Virus record (IMG/VR): IMGVR_UViG_3300023170_000013
Span: 1-64,000 of that record
DNA: 64,000 nucleotides
Origin: a virus
Strand: one strand, 5' to 3'
Part shown: piece after piece, positions 35,501-44,512 of the stretch
How the letters are laid out: each line of letters opens with the position of its first letter
How positions within the stretch are numbered: position 1 is the stretch's first letter
The notes under the pieces: model-generated
Told to the model about the DNA's origin: nothing
Database searches by the model: none
Seen by the model: only the letters and a program-made list of their open reading frames with translations
Position numbers and translations under genes: made by a program

Positions 35501-38500
35501 AATGAGATGATTTCCATCTTGTCGCAAGACGATGATGTGTTTTCTTTGGATAAAAGACCCATCAACTATTACTTTGCAGCAGAAAAAAGCTTTTACAAAG
35601 CAGTTGATGATCGTATTTTGGAATACTTCTCGACCTTGAAAGACTTCAACAACTTGGTTGGTGAAACTGCAAACAGATATAGGCCAGAATATAAACAATT
35701 GAAGAAGTATAGGCAATATTTCTTCAACAAAGTCCAGAACGAATTGGACTTTGAAAGATTTTTAGATTACTACAAGTGGGTTGATACCAGTATTGCAATG
35801 GTGATCGAGCAATTGATCCCTGCGACTGCCGAGTTTTCAAGCACAGTTTGGAATGTTATTGAAAGTCACGTTTTGGAAAGAAACAAGTTCCAACATAAAC
35901 TGCCTGTAATCAAGCCACAGACTGTTTATGAGACGACAATACAAGCTGCGCCAAACTCTTATCCTTTTTCAACAAAAGGCAACAAGGCGTTGAACTTGCA
36001 AAATGCTAATCCGCTGACTGCTAGTTCATTTTTGTCTGCATCTGTGGGGGCTCAATCAACGTTTTTCCTTTCGGGAACGGTGAAGAACATTGCGAGCATA
36101 AACACCAACAATGTAAACAGAAAACTTTATATCTCTGGCTCGGATCAATTGAATACAATTGGCGTTCCTAGAACCCTCCTGAAAGACCAAAAAGGAAGTG
36201 TCGCTTCTGATGGTTTCCATTCGGTAATGATCACAGAGATCAAAGGAAACGACGATTACTTCCTAGATCCTTTTGCTTCCGTTGTTACAACAACGGACTC
36301 CATTCAAATCTCCGGAGTTGTTGATTATACTTTGCCAACAAGACTATCGCAGCCCCAGTTTATAAGAACTAGATTTGCTGCTCCCGGCGGTTATGAAGTA
36401 ACTTCCTTGGGTTATTTGGATTTTGAGACAAGTCAATACTCTGTCTATAACAATATGAACTATAGAAACGCTATTGTTCGCAAAGCTTTGGATGAGATTT
36501 ACAGTGCGCCAGATGATGATCCAACAATCTTGGCAAATCCCGAAGATGGTTCTTACTTTTTGGGTGTCTATCGCAACCCAAGAAAAGAATACGTCACATC
36601 AGCAGCCGGATTTGTAACGCAATCTTTCTTTGATAATGGATTTGTTCAATACCCCATCCCAGCGTCTGATTTGCAGTATGATTGGATTGAAAAAAGCTAC
36701 TCTTCTTCAAACTTGGAGTTTCTTTTGAACCAGACTGGTTCGGAAGAGATTACATTCAAGCCGGAAACTTTCTTTTCTTGGGTTGCAAGTCCCGGTTCGG
36801 CAACAAACATTTATGGAGCAGAGGTTAATTCTAACACAAACACATCAACAGTGGTACTAGAAACGCCTTCTGCCAGTAACAACTATTTTAGTTCTATTGG
36901 AAAGTTTGGTTACAACACTTGGCTTCAGACTAGAAATGGTGATAGTTTAGTTGTACGGACACACAAAAAGAATAATACATTATCTGTTGATGATAGACTT
37001 CCGATTTTGCAGTTGGAAAACTCCAATGGTCAGAGAGTTGTTGAAAAAGGTTTGGTTGCCAATTCGTTCACAAATTATACCGAGCCCCTAGTGATCAAAA
37101 AGTACAAACCAATTCGTCACGTCTTTGTTTTGAACACAGAGGCAGAAGAATTTATTGAAGTTCAAAGTTCGTATGCCGGAAAGTTGGCTTCATTCTCTAA
37201 CCGAGAATTGAATGCGAAGTTCAATTTAGACAATGTGAAAGTTGATACTGGATATGAAAAAGTAAAACAACTTTATCTTAACAATGCAAAGATTGATGGA
37301 AACCCAATCAAAGGATGGACTTCTGTCGAATATTCAGAAAGAGTTTGGCCAAAAGAAAAGTTTGAAGGCGTGAGTTCTCACAGAGATAAGCCAAACTATG
37401 ATTCAACCAGTGAGCAATTGCTAGACATTTTGGGAACTGCTAATACATTCTGGCAAAAAGAGGGTGAGCAAACCATAAGAAAACGTGGCGGTCGTTTGGA
37501 TGCTGAAGTGCGAAAAGCACCAGTTTATACTAATGCTAAAAACTCAATGGGTCATAAATCAATTTATTCTGAAAATGTGTTTCCATTGTCAGATTATGCG
37601 GTTACACCGGAAGAAGATCGCTACTTCGATGGCGAAGAGTTCTATATAGCATCTGCAAACGCTGGAACTTCAGGACTGGGCGGGTTACCGGCTACATTCA
37701 CTGTTGGTGATAAAGTAACTTTTACCATTAATGAAACAGCATACGAATTAACAGCGTCAGCAACAGATAATGATGGTTATAATAGTTGGTTTAGGCATAC
37801 AGAGTATGGTCAAAGTTTACAATATTTGGCAAATACGATCAACCAACACCCGATCGTTTCGCAACACGTTCTTGCTGGGCATCTGATTATTAGCTCTTCT
37901 TCGCCGGCAGACTCTCATAAGTTGGGTCTTTATTTGACCACCCCCAATGGAGGCAACAATATCTCTGTCGAGGTTAGCTCCAGCGAGGAGGGTGCTTGGG
38001 TAGAGACGTCTGGCCCTAATGTTCGCACTGTCTATTCAAAAGAAGATGGAGAGTTAAACTCTTCTTTTTATGCTTTCTATACTCCTGTGAAGTATAAAGA
38101 AAATTATTTTTATCAAACAAAAGAATTTGGACACGCTGCTCCTTTGAACAACCGTGGCTTTAAAAACGAAGGTATTTTTGGCTCTGGGCGAGCAATGAAA
38201 AACGCACAATACCTTGTGGACTTTGGATTAGACGAGTTAGCAGTCGCGGGTATTACAATTACAGCGTCTGTTTCCTCTTCTTTGTTTGCCGATGGCATCT
38301 ATAATCACTACTTGCCAACTGCATCTTTATCTTATGTTAATAAGGTTAAATCGCCGGTTGGAACGGGCTCGGTTTATCAGTTGAGGGAGATTACTCCCTA
38401 CCACGGGCACACATACAGAGTGCCTGCTTTGAGTGAGAGAGAGCCTTTCTTTGCTTCTTTTGCAGAGTATAATGAGAGTATTAAGTTTCTCACGGATGAC

Positions 38501-41035
38501 TACGCTATTGTACCAGAATTCAACATTTCAGAGCATATGCCTTACTATGTTGATCAGAAAGGTGCAAACTTTAGAGCAACAAACAAAAAGTTTTTGGATT
38601 TAAAAGGTGCAATCAACACCACTTCAAGTGCTGAAACTGAAACTTCCAATTACAGCGCAGATTTTTATAAAGATTATGTTAATACTGAATTTTTGCAAGG
38701 TTTTAAAGTAGTTAAAGAAGATCACGATAAGATAGGAAAAACAGGCGAGGTAACCCTTACTTGTAAGGGCGTGAAAAAGTTTCTCCCAAAGCAAGGTTTT
38801 TATCCGATGAACCGTTCGGTTCAGCTTGGAACACTGTTTTCTCAATCAGTTGGGCCAAACTTAACCGCATATACCAGCACAGAGCATGGCGCGGTTGAGA
38901 CAAACCAAAACTCGGCAAAAGGGATATTCAAGACCAGCACCACAGATGGCGAGCTATACGGAACGTCATTATATAATGAAGAGCAAATCAATGCCAATAT
39001 GAGGCCGGCAATGCTTCAAGCCGCGCTGCAACCTTTCTTCGCCCCCGGCATTTTCTTTAATACTATCAAGTCCGGTATCGCTGTTGACTTTCTCTTGGAA
39101 AGCCAGCAAGGGTGGGCAACAGATTCATACACTAGCTTTATAAAAGGAAACTTTGACCATTTTCCATCTTCTTCAAACGTGATTACTGGAATGGGTGATC
39201 CAATTCGAGTTCCATTTGAAGCATTGACAGATTTGAACAAGTTTCCAACTAATTTGGACATTCCTTATTTGTGCCCTAGTTTCGTCACTGGCACACTAGA
39301 GTTTGGAGGTCAATCTAGACCTTTTGTGACTTTTAAATGGGATGGGACAAAGGCTTCTAATCTTTATGAAAAGGCAATGAACAATTACTTGGCAGAGTCT
39401 GCCAACTTCTTTTTGAGAGAAAAAAGCTTTACTTCTTTTGTGTCCGATGTCGAAGAAAACTTTAAATTGTTTGAGACCGGTAAAACTTATTATATGGATA
39501 TCGCTTTGCAACAAACTTCCAACCATGTCATGTTTAACGAGATTTGGGTTGAAAACGAAGGAACAGGCTCTAACCTTTTACAGACAATTTTTACAGATCC
39601 GGGAAGAAAAGGAAGAGCATTCGGTCCTCCTTTTGGTGTCGATCGCACCGATGGCGAATGGTATGCAGGTGGTAATGCTGGGTTGGACATTTCTGCTTCC
39701 TACATAGCTTCTGATCCATCTTATGCGCCTTATACTCCGCCTTATTTTTATGGGAAGAGTGTGGCTAGGGTTGCATTTACACCGACAGAAACTAGAAGAT
39801 ATACATTAGAAGAAGTTCAAAGAAGTTCTAGTATCACCTACTTTAACGAAGGGTTGGATGGAGATCCAATTGAGGGAACTGCAACTTACAATGGTGCGGC
39901 TATTGATTATCAAATGCTTCTCTCTTCGAGTGTCAATTTACTGGGTAAAATAACACAGCCAGATATCAAGGTTGTGACAAGAGATTTACAGTCAGTTGTT
40001 CGGCAAAAAGAACTTTCTTCAACGTCCGATCTATCAATTGAGACGACAAATGTCTTAACGGACAACCTTTTAAATATTAACAACGTATTTCAACCACAAG
40101 CCGATGTATCAATTGAGCTTGGCGAACCTTTGAATACGAACAAGGCATCTTGGAGAATTTCTACTAAATATGAATGCCCCGTTTTGAACTTCTACGAACA
40201 AGAAGCGGTTGCTTTCCACTCTCGTGGGATGTGGAGTGGCTTGGGTGAATTGCCAACCAACGAAAAAGAAGGTATCTTCCTTTCTGTTTTGCCAAGTTTT
40301 TCCGGTTCTTACTTTGCAGTAAACAATACCGGCTCTTTGGCGGATCAATTGGGTTTTAAACCAGAAAAGAAAAGAATTGGAGCAATCGCAGAAAAAACTG
40401 TTATCAAAGAAGCAATTGTTGCTATTCCTTTCTTGGAAAGAGAAAATATCTCACAAGAAGAAGCGGATTTGACTGTTATTGAAAAGCAAAACTTCTTCTC
40501 TGTTGACCGTGATGTCTTGGAGCAGCAGATAAAAGACAATAAAGACACTACGCTAACAAGAATGTATAGAAGAATGCAAAACTATGTTATTCCGCCTAAC
40601 TACAACTTTGTTAAGTATAGAGATATCAATCCTTTTGTTATGTATCTTTTTGAATTTGATGTTGAATTCGACCAACAAGACCTAGCCTATATGTGGCAAG
40701 GTGTTATGCCAGACGCTTCCTTGACTGGAAATGAAGAATTTGACGAAGTTACAATCAAGCATATGACTGGAAAAGATGAATTCTTCCATGGAAAAGAGAT
40801 CCCATCAGATGTTCGTTGGTTGATCTTTAAAGTTAAACAAAAAGCAAGAAAAGATTATTTAGATGTAGTTAATTTGAGAGAGACAGCAATTGACGATTAT
40901 GGTTACAACTGGCCATACGACTACTGCTCCATTGTTGAGATGGCAAAAGTGGAAGCAACTCTTAAAATTGTGCCAAAAGATACAACAGAAGAAGCAGGTG
41001 TCAAACTTGGAAAGATTTTGGAAGGTGAAGAATAA
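32579..41035 (+). CDS. Giant tail/baseplate protein with LamG-like domains (2818 aa)
   Basis: The largest gene in the window. Residues ~170-360 form a LamG/concanavalin-like domain (VTVEFWLKKGAFNN, DDNWHHYAVSFASAS, KFYRDGQYV, FDEFRYWKTERNAKQI). A second LamG-like region lies about 720-880 (VSVRFKHINYPL, RLYVGAHRENFTGS, ISNINFWYNYLSD). LamG domains bind sugars or proteins, so they may touch the host surface. Between them is a helical part (~450-600) with LTQIMGSYLDTLYLQIEELK. The C-terminus includes NPFVMYLFEFDVEFDQQDLA. The position after gp25 and gp6 is that of T4 gp7, but no clear gp7 similarity can be claimed. Confidence 0.65.
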   Translation: MSKKDLFKKQNPNKFISSANYDKLKEEVESKDFIKEKIKTQKSFTPRTDFSKPENFARYGLAEEYYRTSVEYIYNSYPYDGSLYEREDWYNRGTYLDQYIFENLYPRTNGYVVLGDGWGTQDATVGDYSLSTQSEYIGFTGGPHLGFDPDGDRAKSKANLFKASKNRENNLKLDLEDGVTVEFWLKKGAFNNALTKKEVLFDLWNNNLSSSADYGRLTIELSASAVPSDPVFLVTCQSGTVGYFQEEIGNLTTAAIADDNWHHYAVSFASASSGVSTKFYRDGQYVEEKVLGTAFSDATAAKMSANIGALVNAPSGNVYHGEEMLGYGKVLSSSFDEFRYWKTERNAKQIFQNYNNQVGGGTNTDDANTLLGVYFKFNEGVTGTDTDKTVLDYSGRVSNGSWTGYEAGDRNVGSAIVSASASSYEYKDPIIYSFHPDVSTLKSNLENSGSVHDNLNTSALFFSLPSWIIEEDESYGGENLRHLTQIMGSYLDTLYLQIEELKDIKSVEYTSGSVKPLPFGDRLLSDKGMLVPELFVDMDIVEQLYNRNEKTDYQTDLTKIKNKIYENLYNNLTHIYKSKGTYDSFRNTLNSLGISQKIVDINLYSNNAQYEILDNTKLIMDNKKKINFKDPDNNSATIHQFSSSAEPSKSFISGSGVGKYYYTPITIDSCLTLPSDKIGANFYYQAITNSYLTCSLFGFHDVDETQAETDLTWLASDQNQVQAHAIRPTLKTPDGYFLLTGSVGGANIELTSSTVKDLFTNTNWNVSVRFKHINYPLTQRVSGAFDVDADAYLLEFSGYNASTNYIENEFKVTASVSEVQGLLFSEASKRLYVGAHRENFTGSVYQNGYSFAKISNINFWYNYLSDNDLKSHLRDLHNYGITNSERDAYLLDSNYPTKVKNIDTLMLRWDFETVTGSDSSGNFTVNDLGNFQGDTENQYYHSGKGFGFEASSTDVVKKEKVATYKLAPYDTVSSNEMISILSQDDDVFSLDKRPINYYFAAEKSFYKAVDDRILEYFSTLKDFNNLVGETANRYRPEYKQLKKYRQYFFNKVQNELDFERFLDYYKWVDTSIAMVIEQLIPATAEFSSTVWNVIESHVLERNKFQHKLPVIKPQTVYETTIQAAPNSYPFSTKGNKALNLQNANPLTASSFLSASVGAQSTFFLSGTVKNIASINTNNVNRKLYISGSDQLNTIGVPRTLLKDQKGSVASDGFHSVMITEIKGNDDYFLDPFASVVTTTDSIQISGVVDYTLPTRLSQPQFIRTRFAAPGGYEVTSLGYLDFETSQYSVYNNMNYRNAIVRKALDEIYSAPDDDPTILANPEDGSYFLGVYRNPRKEYVTSAAGFVTQSFFDNGFVQYPIPASDLQYDWIEKSYSSSNLEFLLNQTGSEEITFKPETFFSWVASPGSATNIYGAEVNSNTNTSTVVLETPSASNNYFSSIGKFGYNTWLQTRNGDSLVVRTHKKNNTLSVDDRLPILQLENSNGQRVVEKGLVANSFTNYTEPLVIKKYKPIRHVFVLNTEAEEFIEVQSSYAGKLASFSNRELNAKFNLDNVKVDTGYEKVKQLYLNNAKIDGNPIKGWTSVEYSERVWPKEKFEGVSSHRDKPNYDSTSEQLLDILGTANTFWQKEGEQTIRKRGGRLDAEVRKAPVYTNAKNSMGHKSIYSENVFPLSDYAVTPEEDRYFDGEEFYIASANAGTSGLGGLPATFTVGDKVTFTINETAYELTASATDNDGYNSWFRHTEYGQSLQYLANTINQHPIVSQHVLAGHLIISSSSPADSHKLGLYLTTPNGGNNISVEVSSSEEGAWVETSGPNVRTVYSKEDGELNSSFYAFYTPVKYKENYFYQTKEFGHAAPLNNRGFKNEGIFGSGRAMKNAQYLVDFGLDELAVAGITITASVSSSLFADGIYNHYLPTASLSYVNKVKSPVGTGSVYQLREITPYHGHTYRVPALSEREPFFASFAEYNESIKFLTDDYAIVPEFNISEHMPYYVDQKGANFRATNKKFLDLKGAINTTSSAETETSNYSADFYKDYVNTEFLQGFKVVKEDHDKIGKTGEVTLTCKGVKKFLPKQGFYPMNRSVQLGTLFSQSVGPNLTAYTSTEHGAVETNQNSAKGIFKTSTTDGELYGTSLYNEEQINANMRPAMLQAALQPFFAPGIFFNTIKSGIAVDFLLESQQGWATDSYTSFIKGNFDHFPSSSNVITGMGDPIRVPFEALTDLNKFPTNLDIPYLCPSFVTGTLEFGGQSRPFVTFKWDGTKASNLYEKAMNNYLAESANFFLREKSFTSFVSDVEENFKLFETGKTYYMDIALQQTSNHVMFNEIWVENEGTGSNLLQTIFTDPGRKGRAFGPPFGVDRTDGEWYAGGNAGLDISASYIASDPSYAPYTPPYFYGKSVARVAFTPTETRRYTLEEVQRSSSITYFNEGLDGDPIEGTATYNGAAIDYQMLLSSSVNLLGKITQPDIKVVTRDLQSVVRQKELSSTSDLSIETTNVLTDNLLNINNVFQPQADVSIELGEPLNTNKASWRISTKYECPVLNFYEQEAVAFHSRGMWSGLGELPTNEKEGIFLSVLPSFSGSYFAVNNTGSLADQLGFKPEKKRIGAIAEKTVIKEAIVAIPFLERENISQEEADLTVIEKQNFFSVDRDVLEQQIKDNKDTTLTRMYRRMQNYVIPPNYNFVKYRDINPFVMYLFEFDVEFDQQDLAYMWQGVMPDASLTGNEEFDEVTIKHMTGKDEFFHGKEIPSDVRWLIFKVKQKARKDYLDVVNLRETAIDDYGYNWPYDYCSIVEMAKVEATLKIVPKDTTEEAGVKLGKILEGEE

Positions 41036-42087
41036 TGGAATTTTTTGATAAAAAAGAAGAAGTTATGGAAATTCAATTAACTTCCTATGGTCGTCAATTA
41101 CTTTCCAAAGGAATGATGAAACCAGCTTATTATGCTTTTTTTGATGATGGAATTATGTATGATGGTGCGAAAGGTGGCTTAACAGAAGTTCAAAACGATG
41201 TTCAATATCGTGTTAAAAACGAAACAATCTTTATGAAAGATGTTGACGATTATGAACAAGCAGATCGTTTTGCAAAAAATCCCATTCTTATTCCAGATGA
41301 ATTTGAAAAAAACGTTTTGCCACTTATGGATTTCAACTCAACGTTTGAAAACCAACTTGGGGCATCTAGAAATACAAATAACAACGCCCCTGCTTGGGCT
41401 GTTTCTTGTTTTTCAGCAGAGATTACAGGATCTAACAATTTCCTAACAGCATCAGCAGAAAGCAGAGACATTCCAATCCCGCAGATCAATATTGATCGAG
41501 AAAGCATTCAATATGAAGTTAGACCAAGTTCTGAAAACGTTGATCAATTTAATGAATTGGAGCCTTGCGAGAGAGAGGAAAGTGCTTTCTTTAATTCAGA
41601 GGTTGTTTTTGGAGATGGAACAACTTTGGAAATCAAAGAAGGCAAGATTTTATTGAAGGTGGAGGAGAAAAACACCCTCTCTTTGAAAGATAACTTTGAA
41701 ATTGAAGTGTTTGAAGTTGTTGATTTGAAAGAAACTCCTGTATCTGCGACAAATACTGAATTTTTAGTACCATTAAAGTTTCTCAAAGAAGAAAAACAAA
41801 TTCAAAACAATCTTTTGGTTGAACCTGATACGGAAATTCTAGATTCATTAGACAAAGTTAACAATGGATTTGTTTCTTATTATTTAGATATATCATATGA
41901 TGCAGACGTTGATGAGGTTTTGGTTTGTAAAAACGAAGAAAAAGACGACACAACACTTTTCTTTAAAAATCCAATCAACTGTGAGGAAGTAATTTCTCGA
42001 CAAGGAGCAGAGTCTGTTTATGATAACAACCTAGGAGAAGGCGGAATTGATTTGTTTATTTCAACGTTGGACGAGGAGTGTGAATAA
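41035..42087 (+). CDS. Structural protein with N-terminal LT-GR-LLS domain
   Basis: A 350-residue acidic protein. Its N-terminus has LTSYGRQLLSKGMMKPAYYA then FFDDGIMYD, a pattern repeated in altered form at the start of the gene at 47899. The rest is a beta-rich region with several Cys and a Glu/Asp-rich tail (ISTLDEECE). TAATG overlaps join it to both neighbours. Probably a baseplate or fibre-attachment component. Confidence 0.55.
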   Translation: MEFFDKKEEVMEIQLTSYGRQLLSKGMMKPAYYAFFDDGIMYDGAKGGLTEVQNDVQYRVKNETIFMKDVDDYEQADRFAKNPILIPDEFEKNVLPLMDFNSTFENQLGASRNTNNNAPAWAVSCFSAEITGSNNFLTASAESRDIPIPQINIDRESIQYEVRPSSENVDQFNELEPCEREESAFFNSEVVFGDGTTLEIKEGKILLKVEEKNTLSLKDNFEIEVFEVVDLKETPVSATNTEFLVPLKFLKEEKQIQNNLLVEPDTEILDSLDKVNNGFVSYYLDISYDADVDEVLVCKNEEKDDTTLFFKNPINCEEVISRQGAESVYDNNLGEGGIDLFISTLDEECE

Positions 42088-44510
42088 TGTCGATATTTGA
42101 TGACTATATGGACGCAATACAGATTCCCTCAACAGACGGGGTCGGGCCAAGTAACGCTCCAACCCCATCTGTTGGAACTCCAACTTTCTCACCCGGAGAA
42201 GATCCATCTATTACTCCATCTCCGGCAGAAAATGCAGGATTTATCCCCGCTGCGGAAGATGCTGACCCAGTTCCGATGCCAGTTTCAAGTGGTGGTGGGG
42301 ACATACACCCTTTTTTGAAGACTATTCACGCTTCTTTTCCTATGCCAGAGATTATTGATCTTAAGTTGAATGACCGTGGCCCTCTTTTAAACAAAACTTT
42401 GTCAATCAAAGTTAAAGTTTCCGGAGATTTCTTATCAGATGAGTGGTTTTGGGAAGATTTTCTAGAATATTTCAAACTCAAAGCTTATTTGGTACCAAAC
42501 ACAGACAAATTAGAGAATGAAAGTATTACAAGGACTTCTCTTTTTGATGATTATGTCGGCTATACAGGTCAAATCGACTTTAAAAGAGAGAAGAAATCAC
42601 TTTTAAGCATAACTGATCTTGAAAATAAGAGCAATAAATTAGAAAATAAGTATTTCTTCGAAGCACAGATTGAAATCCCAGAGAGGCTCTTAACAGACCA
42701 ATACGAGCATTATGTCGTAGTTCGCACTTTTTTCAGCCAGCCTGACTTTTCCAGAGATTTTTTGAACAATACGAAAAATCAAGTATTAGATATGTTGAAT
42801 AGTGAAAACAATGGACTATGGGATGCAATAAAGATTGAGAAAACATCTAGTTCCGAAGTTGTTTCTTATAAAAGGATTAGAGCTTACTATATTAATGATG
42901 GCTCCCAAGAGTTTTGGAACGGTGCATTCTCTTTTTTCTCTCAAAATCAGAAATACTATGCAAGTGGTGATGTCAGTGATGATGTTAGAAACAATCTCTC
43001 ACCCAGACAGCTTTTCTTTATGGATGTTTTGTTCTCAAAACAAGATCTCTCTGATGATCTGTTGAAGCCGGTTGTAAGTAATTTAAAAACAGTAGATAAA
43101 AAACTGGACATTGGTTTAAACAAGAAAATACAAACAATTCAAATCCCAACTCCAAATTCTGATATTTATTTATCAAAGGAAAAGAGCGGAGATGTAAAGG
43201 TTTTGTTTTCTTTGGATCTGTTCGAGCTTATTAAACAACATTCAGAACTTCCAGAAAGCCTTTTAGATTTTGTTCAAAAAGGGTTGACAGGGAATACAGT
43301 AAAAACATTTGAAATATATGACAGGGGAGCCGCAACAGTAGCTTCTGGTCGTCATCAATACTCGCTGGAAGTTAAAATTTCAGAAACATTCAGGCAGAAT
43401 GTGGAAACTTTGATCAAAAGGTTGACAAATTCTCAAAGATTGTTGAATAATGCCTTTGAAGAGGCCAAAAAAGAAGAAAATTATGATGAAGTAACAAAAG
43501 AGTTTTCTAGAAGTTTCGCTGAAACTGGCGGAAATGGTATGCAAAATGACATTGATCAGGTTGCAAATGAAGTTTATGATGCTTTAACTACCAACTTTTT
43601 AGCTGATTTTGCGATTGGCTCTCTTACTTTGAAGAGAAAAAGAGTAAAAGAAGAGATCTTCAAAAAAGAAGAAGACCAATTCACCGGTGAAGACGTTGTT
43701 TTAAGTTATACCACACCCATAACTCTTTTTACAGATGTTATTTCAGCCGGTGAAATACAAATGTTTTCTTTTGAAGAAGTTACTTATAGCCCAAGCCTTT
43801 CCTACACTAGGGAAGAGTTTATGCAAAGCTACAATCTGAATAACACAGACGTTGAGCAGTTTAAAAATCTTCAAAAGAATATCGAAGACTTTGTCGTTTC
43901 TTTGCAGCAGTTGACAAATGCAAAAGATTTAGAAACTAAAAATGTGAAAAACCAATCAAATCAAAATAAAGCCAGACAAGTTAGGCTAGATCCAATTAAA
44001 TTTGTATTTAAAAACATTTTTGTTCCTGCTAGCTACAATGAAGCGTTTGAATATAGCGAGGAAGTTCTTTTCTCTGGTGAACAAGAAACAATAGAGAAAG
44101 AAGAGGTGTTGACTTTCCCACAAGGTGTCGTATATAACTTTATTCCATCGGCAACCACCGGTGAACAGCCGGATAAAAAACTGAAACAGTTAGAAAGATT
44201 GGATGAAGGAGACAAAAAGTTTATTTTCTCTGATAATTTGGGAATGTCTTTTGAGAATGTTGCATTTAATGATGCACTTTCTAAAGTTGGTGCAAAAGTT
44301 CCGACTGCAACAGTCAGATTGGAATACCTTTCAGGGTATCAAAAGAGCCCAAACAAAGAAAATATTATGAGATCGCCCATCTTCCTAGAGTACAGCGAGC
44401 CTCTGGAAGAAGGAAAGACTTACTTATTTAGAGCAAAGCCGATCCAGAAAGATTCTCAATTTGCTATTTATAATGAATACTTCATTAGAGAAGAGAGGTC
44501 TAGAGAATAA
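42087..44510 (+). CDS. Structural protein with Pro-rich N-terminus
   Basis: An 807-residue protein. The first ~75 residues are rich in Pro, Ser and Gly (SNAPTPSVGTPTFSPGEDPS) and probably unfolded. After that come mixed alpha/beta regions and a helical part about residues 450-490. No enzyme motif was found. It lies inside the tail block with 1-base overlap upstream and 2 bases downstream. Unknown function. Confidence 0.5.
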   Translation: MSIFDDYMDAIQIPSTDGVGPSNAPTPSVGTPTFSPGEDPSITPSPAENAGFIPAAEDADPVPMPVSSGGGDIHPFLKTIHASFPMPEIIDLKLNDRGPLLNKTLSIKVKVSGDFLSDEWFWEDFLEYFKLKAYLVPNTDKLENESITRTSLFDDYVGYTGQIDFKREKKSLLSITDLENKSNKLENKYFFEAQIEIPERLLTDQYEHYVVVRTFFSQPDFSRDFLNNTKNQVLDMLNSENNGLWDAIKIEKTSSSEVVSYKRIRAYYINDGSQEFWNGAFSFFSQNQKYYASGDVSDDVRNNLSPRQLFFMDVLFSKQDLSDDLLKPVVSNLKTVDKKLDIGLNKKIQTIQIPTPNSDIYLSKEKSGDVKVLFSLDLFELIKQHSELPESLLDFVQKGLTGNTVKTFEIYDRGAATVASGRHQYSLEVKISETFRQNVETLIKRLTNSQRLLNNAFEEAKKEENYDEVTKEFSRSFAETGGNGMQNDIDQVANEVYDALTTNFLADFAIGSLTLKRKRVKEEIFKKEEDQFTGEDVVLSYTTPITLFTDVISAGEIQMFSFEEVTYSPSLSYTREEFMQSYNLNNTDVEQFKNLQKNIEDFVVSLQQLTNAKDLETKNVKNQSNQNKARQVRLDPIKFVFKNIFVPASYNEAFEYSEEVLFSGEQETIEKEEVLTFPQGVVYNFIPSATTGEQPDKKLKQLERLDEGDKKFIFSDNLGMSFENVAFNDALSKVGAKVPTATVRLEYLSGYQKSPNKENIMRSPIFLEYSEPLEEGKTYLFRAKPIQKDSQFAIYNEYFIREERSRE

Positions 44511-44512
44511 AA

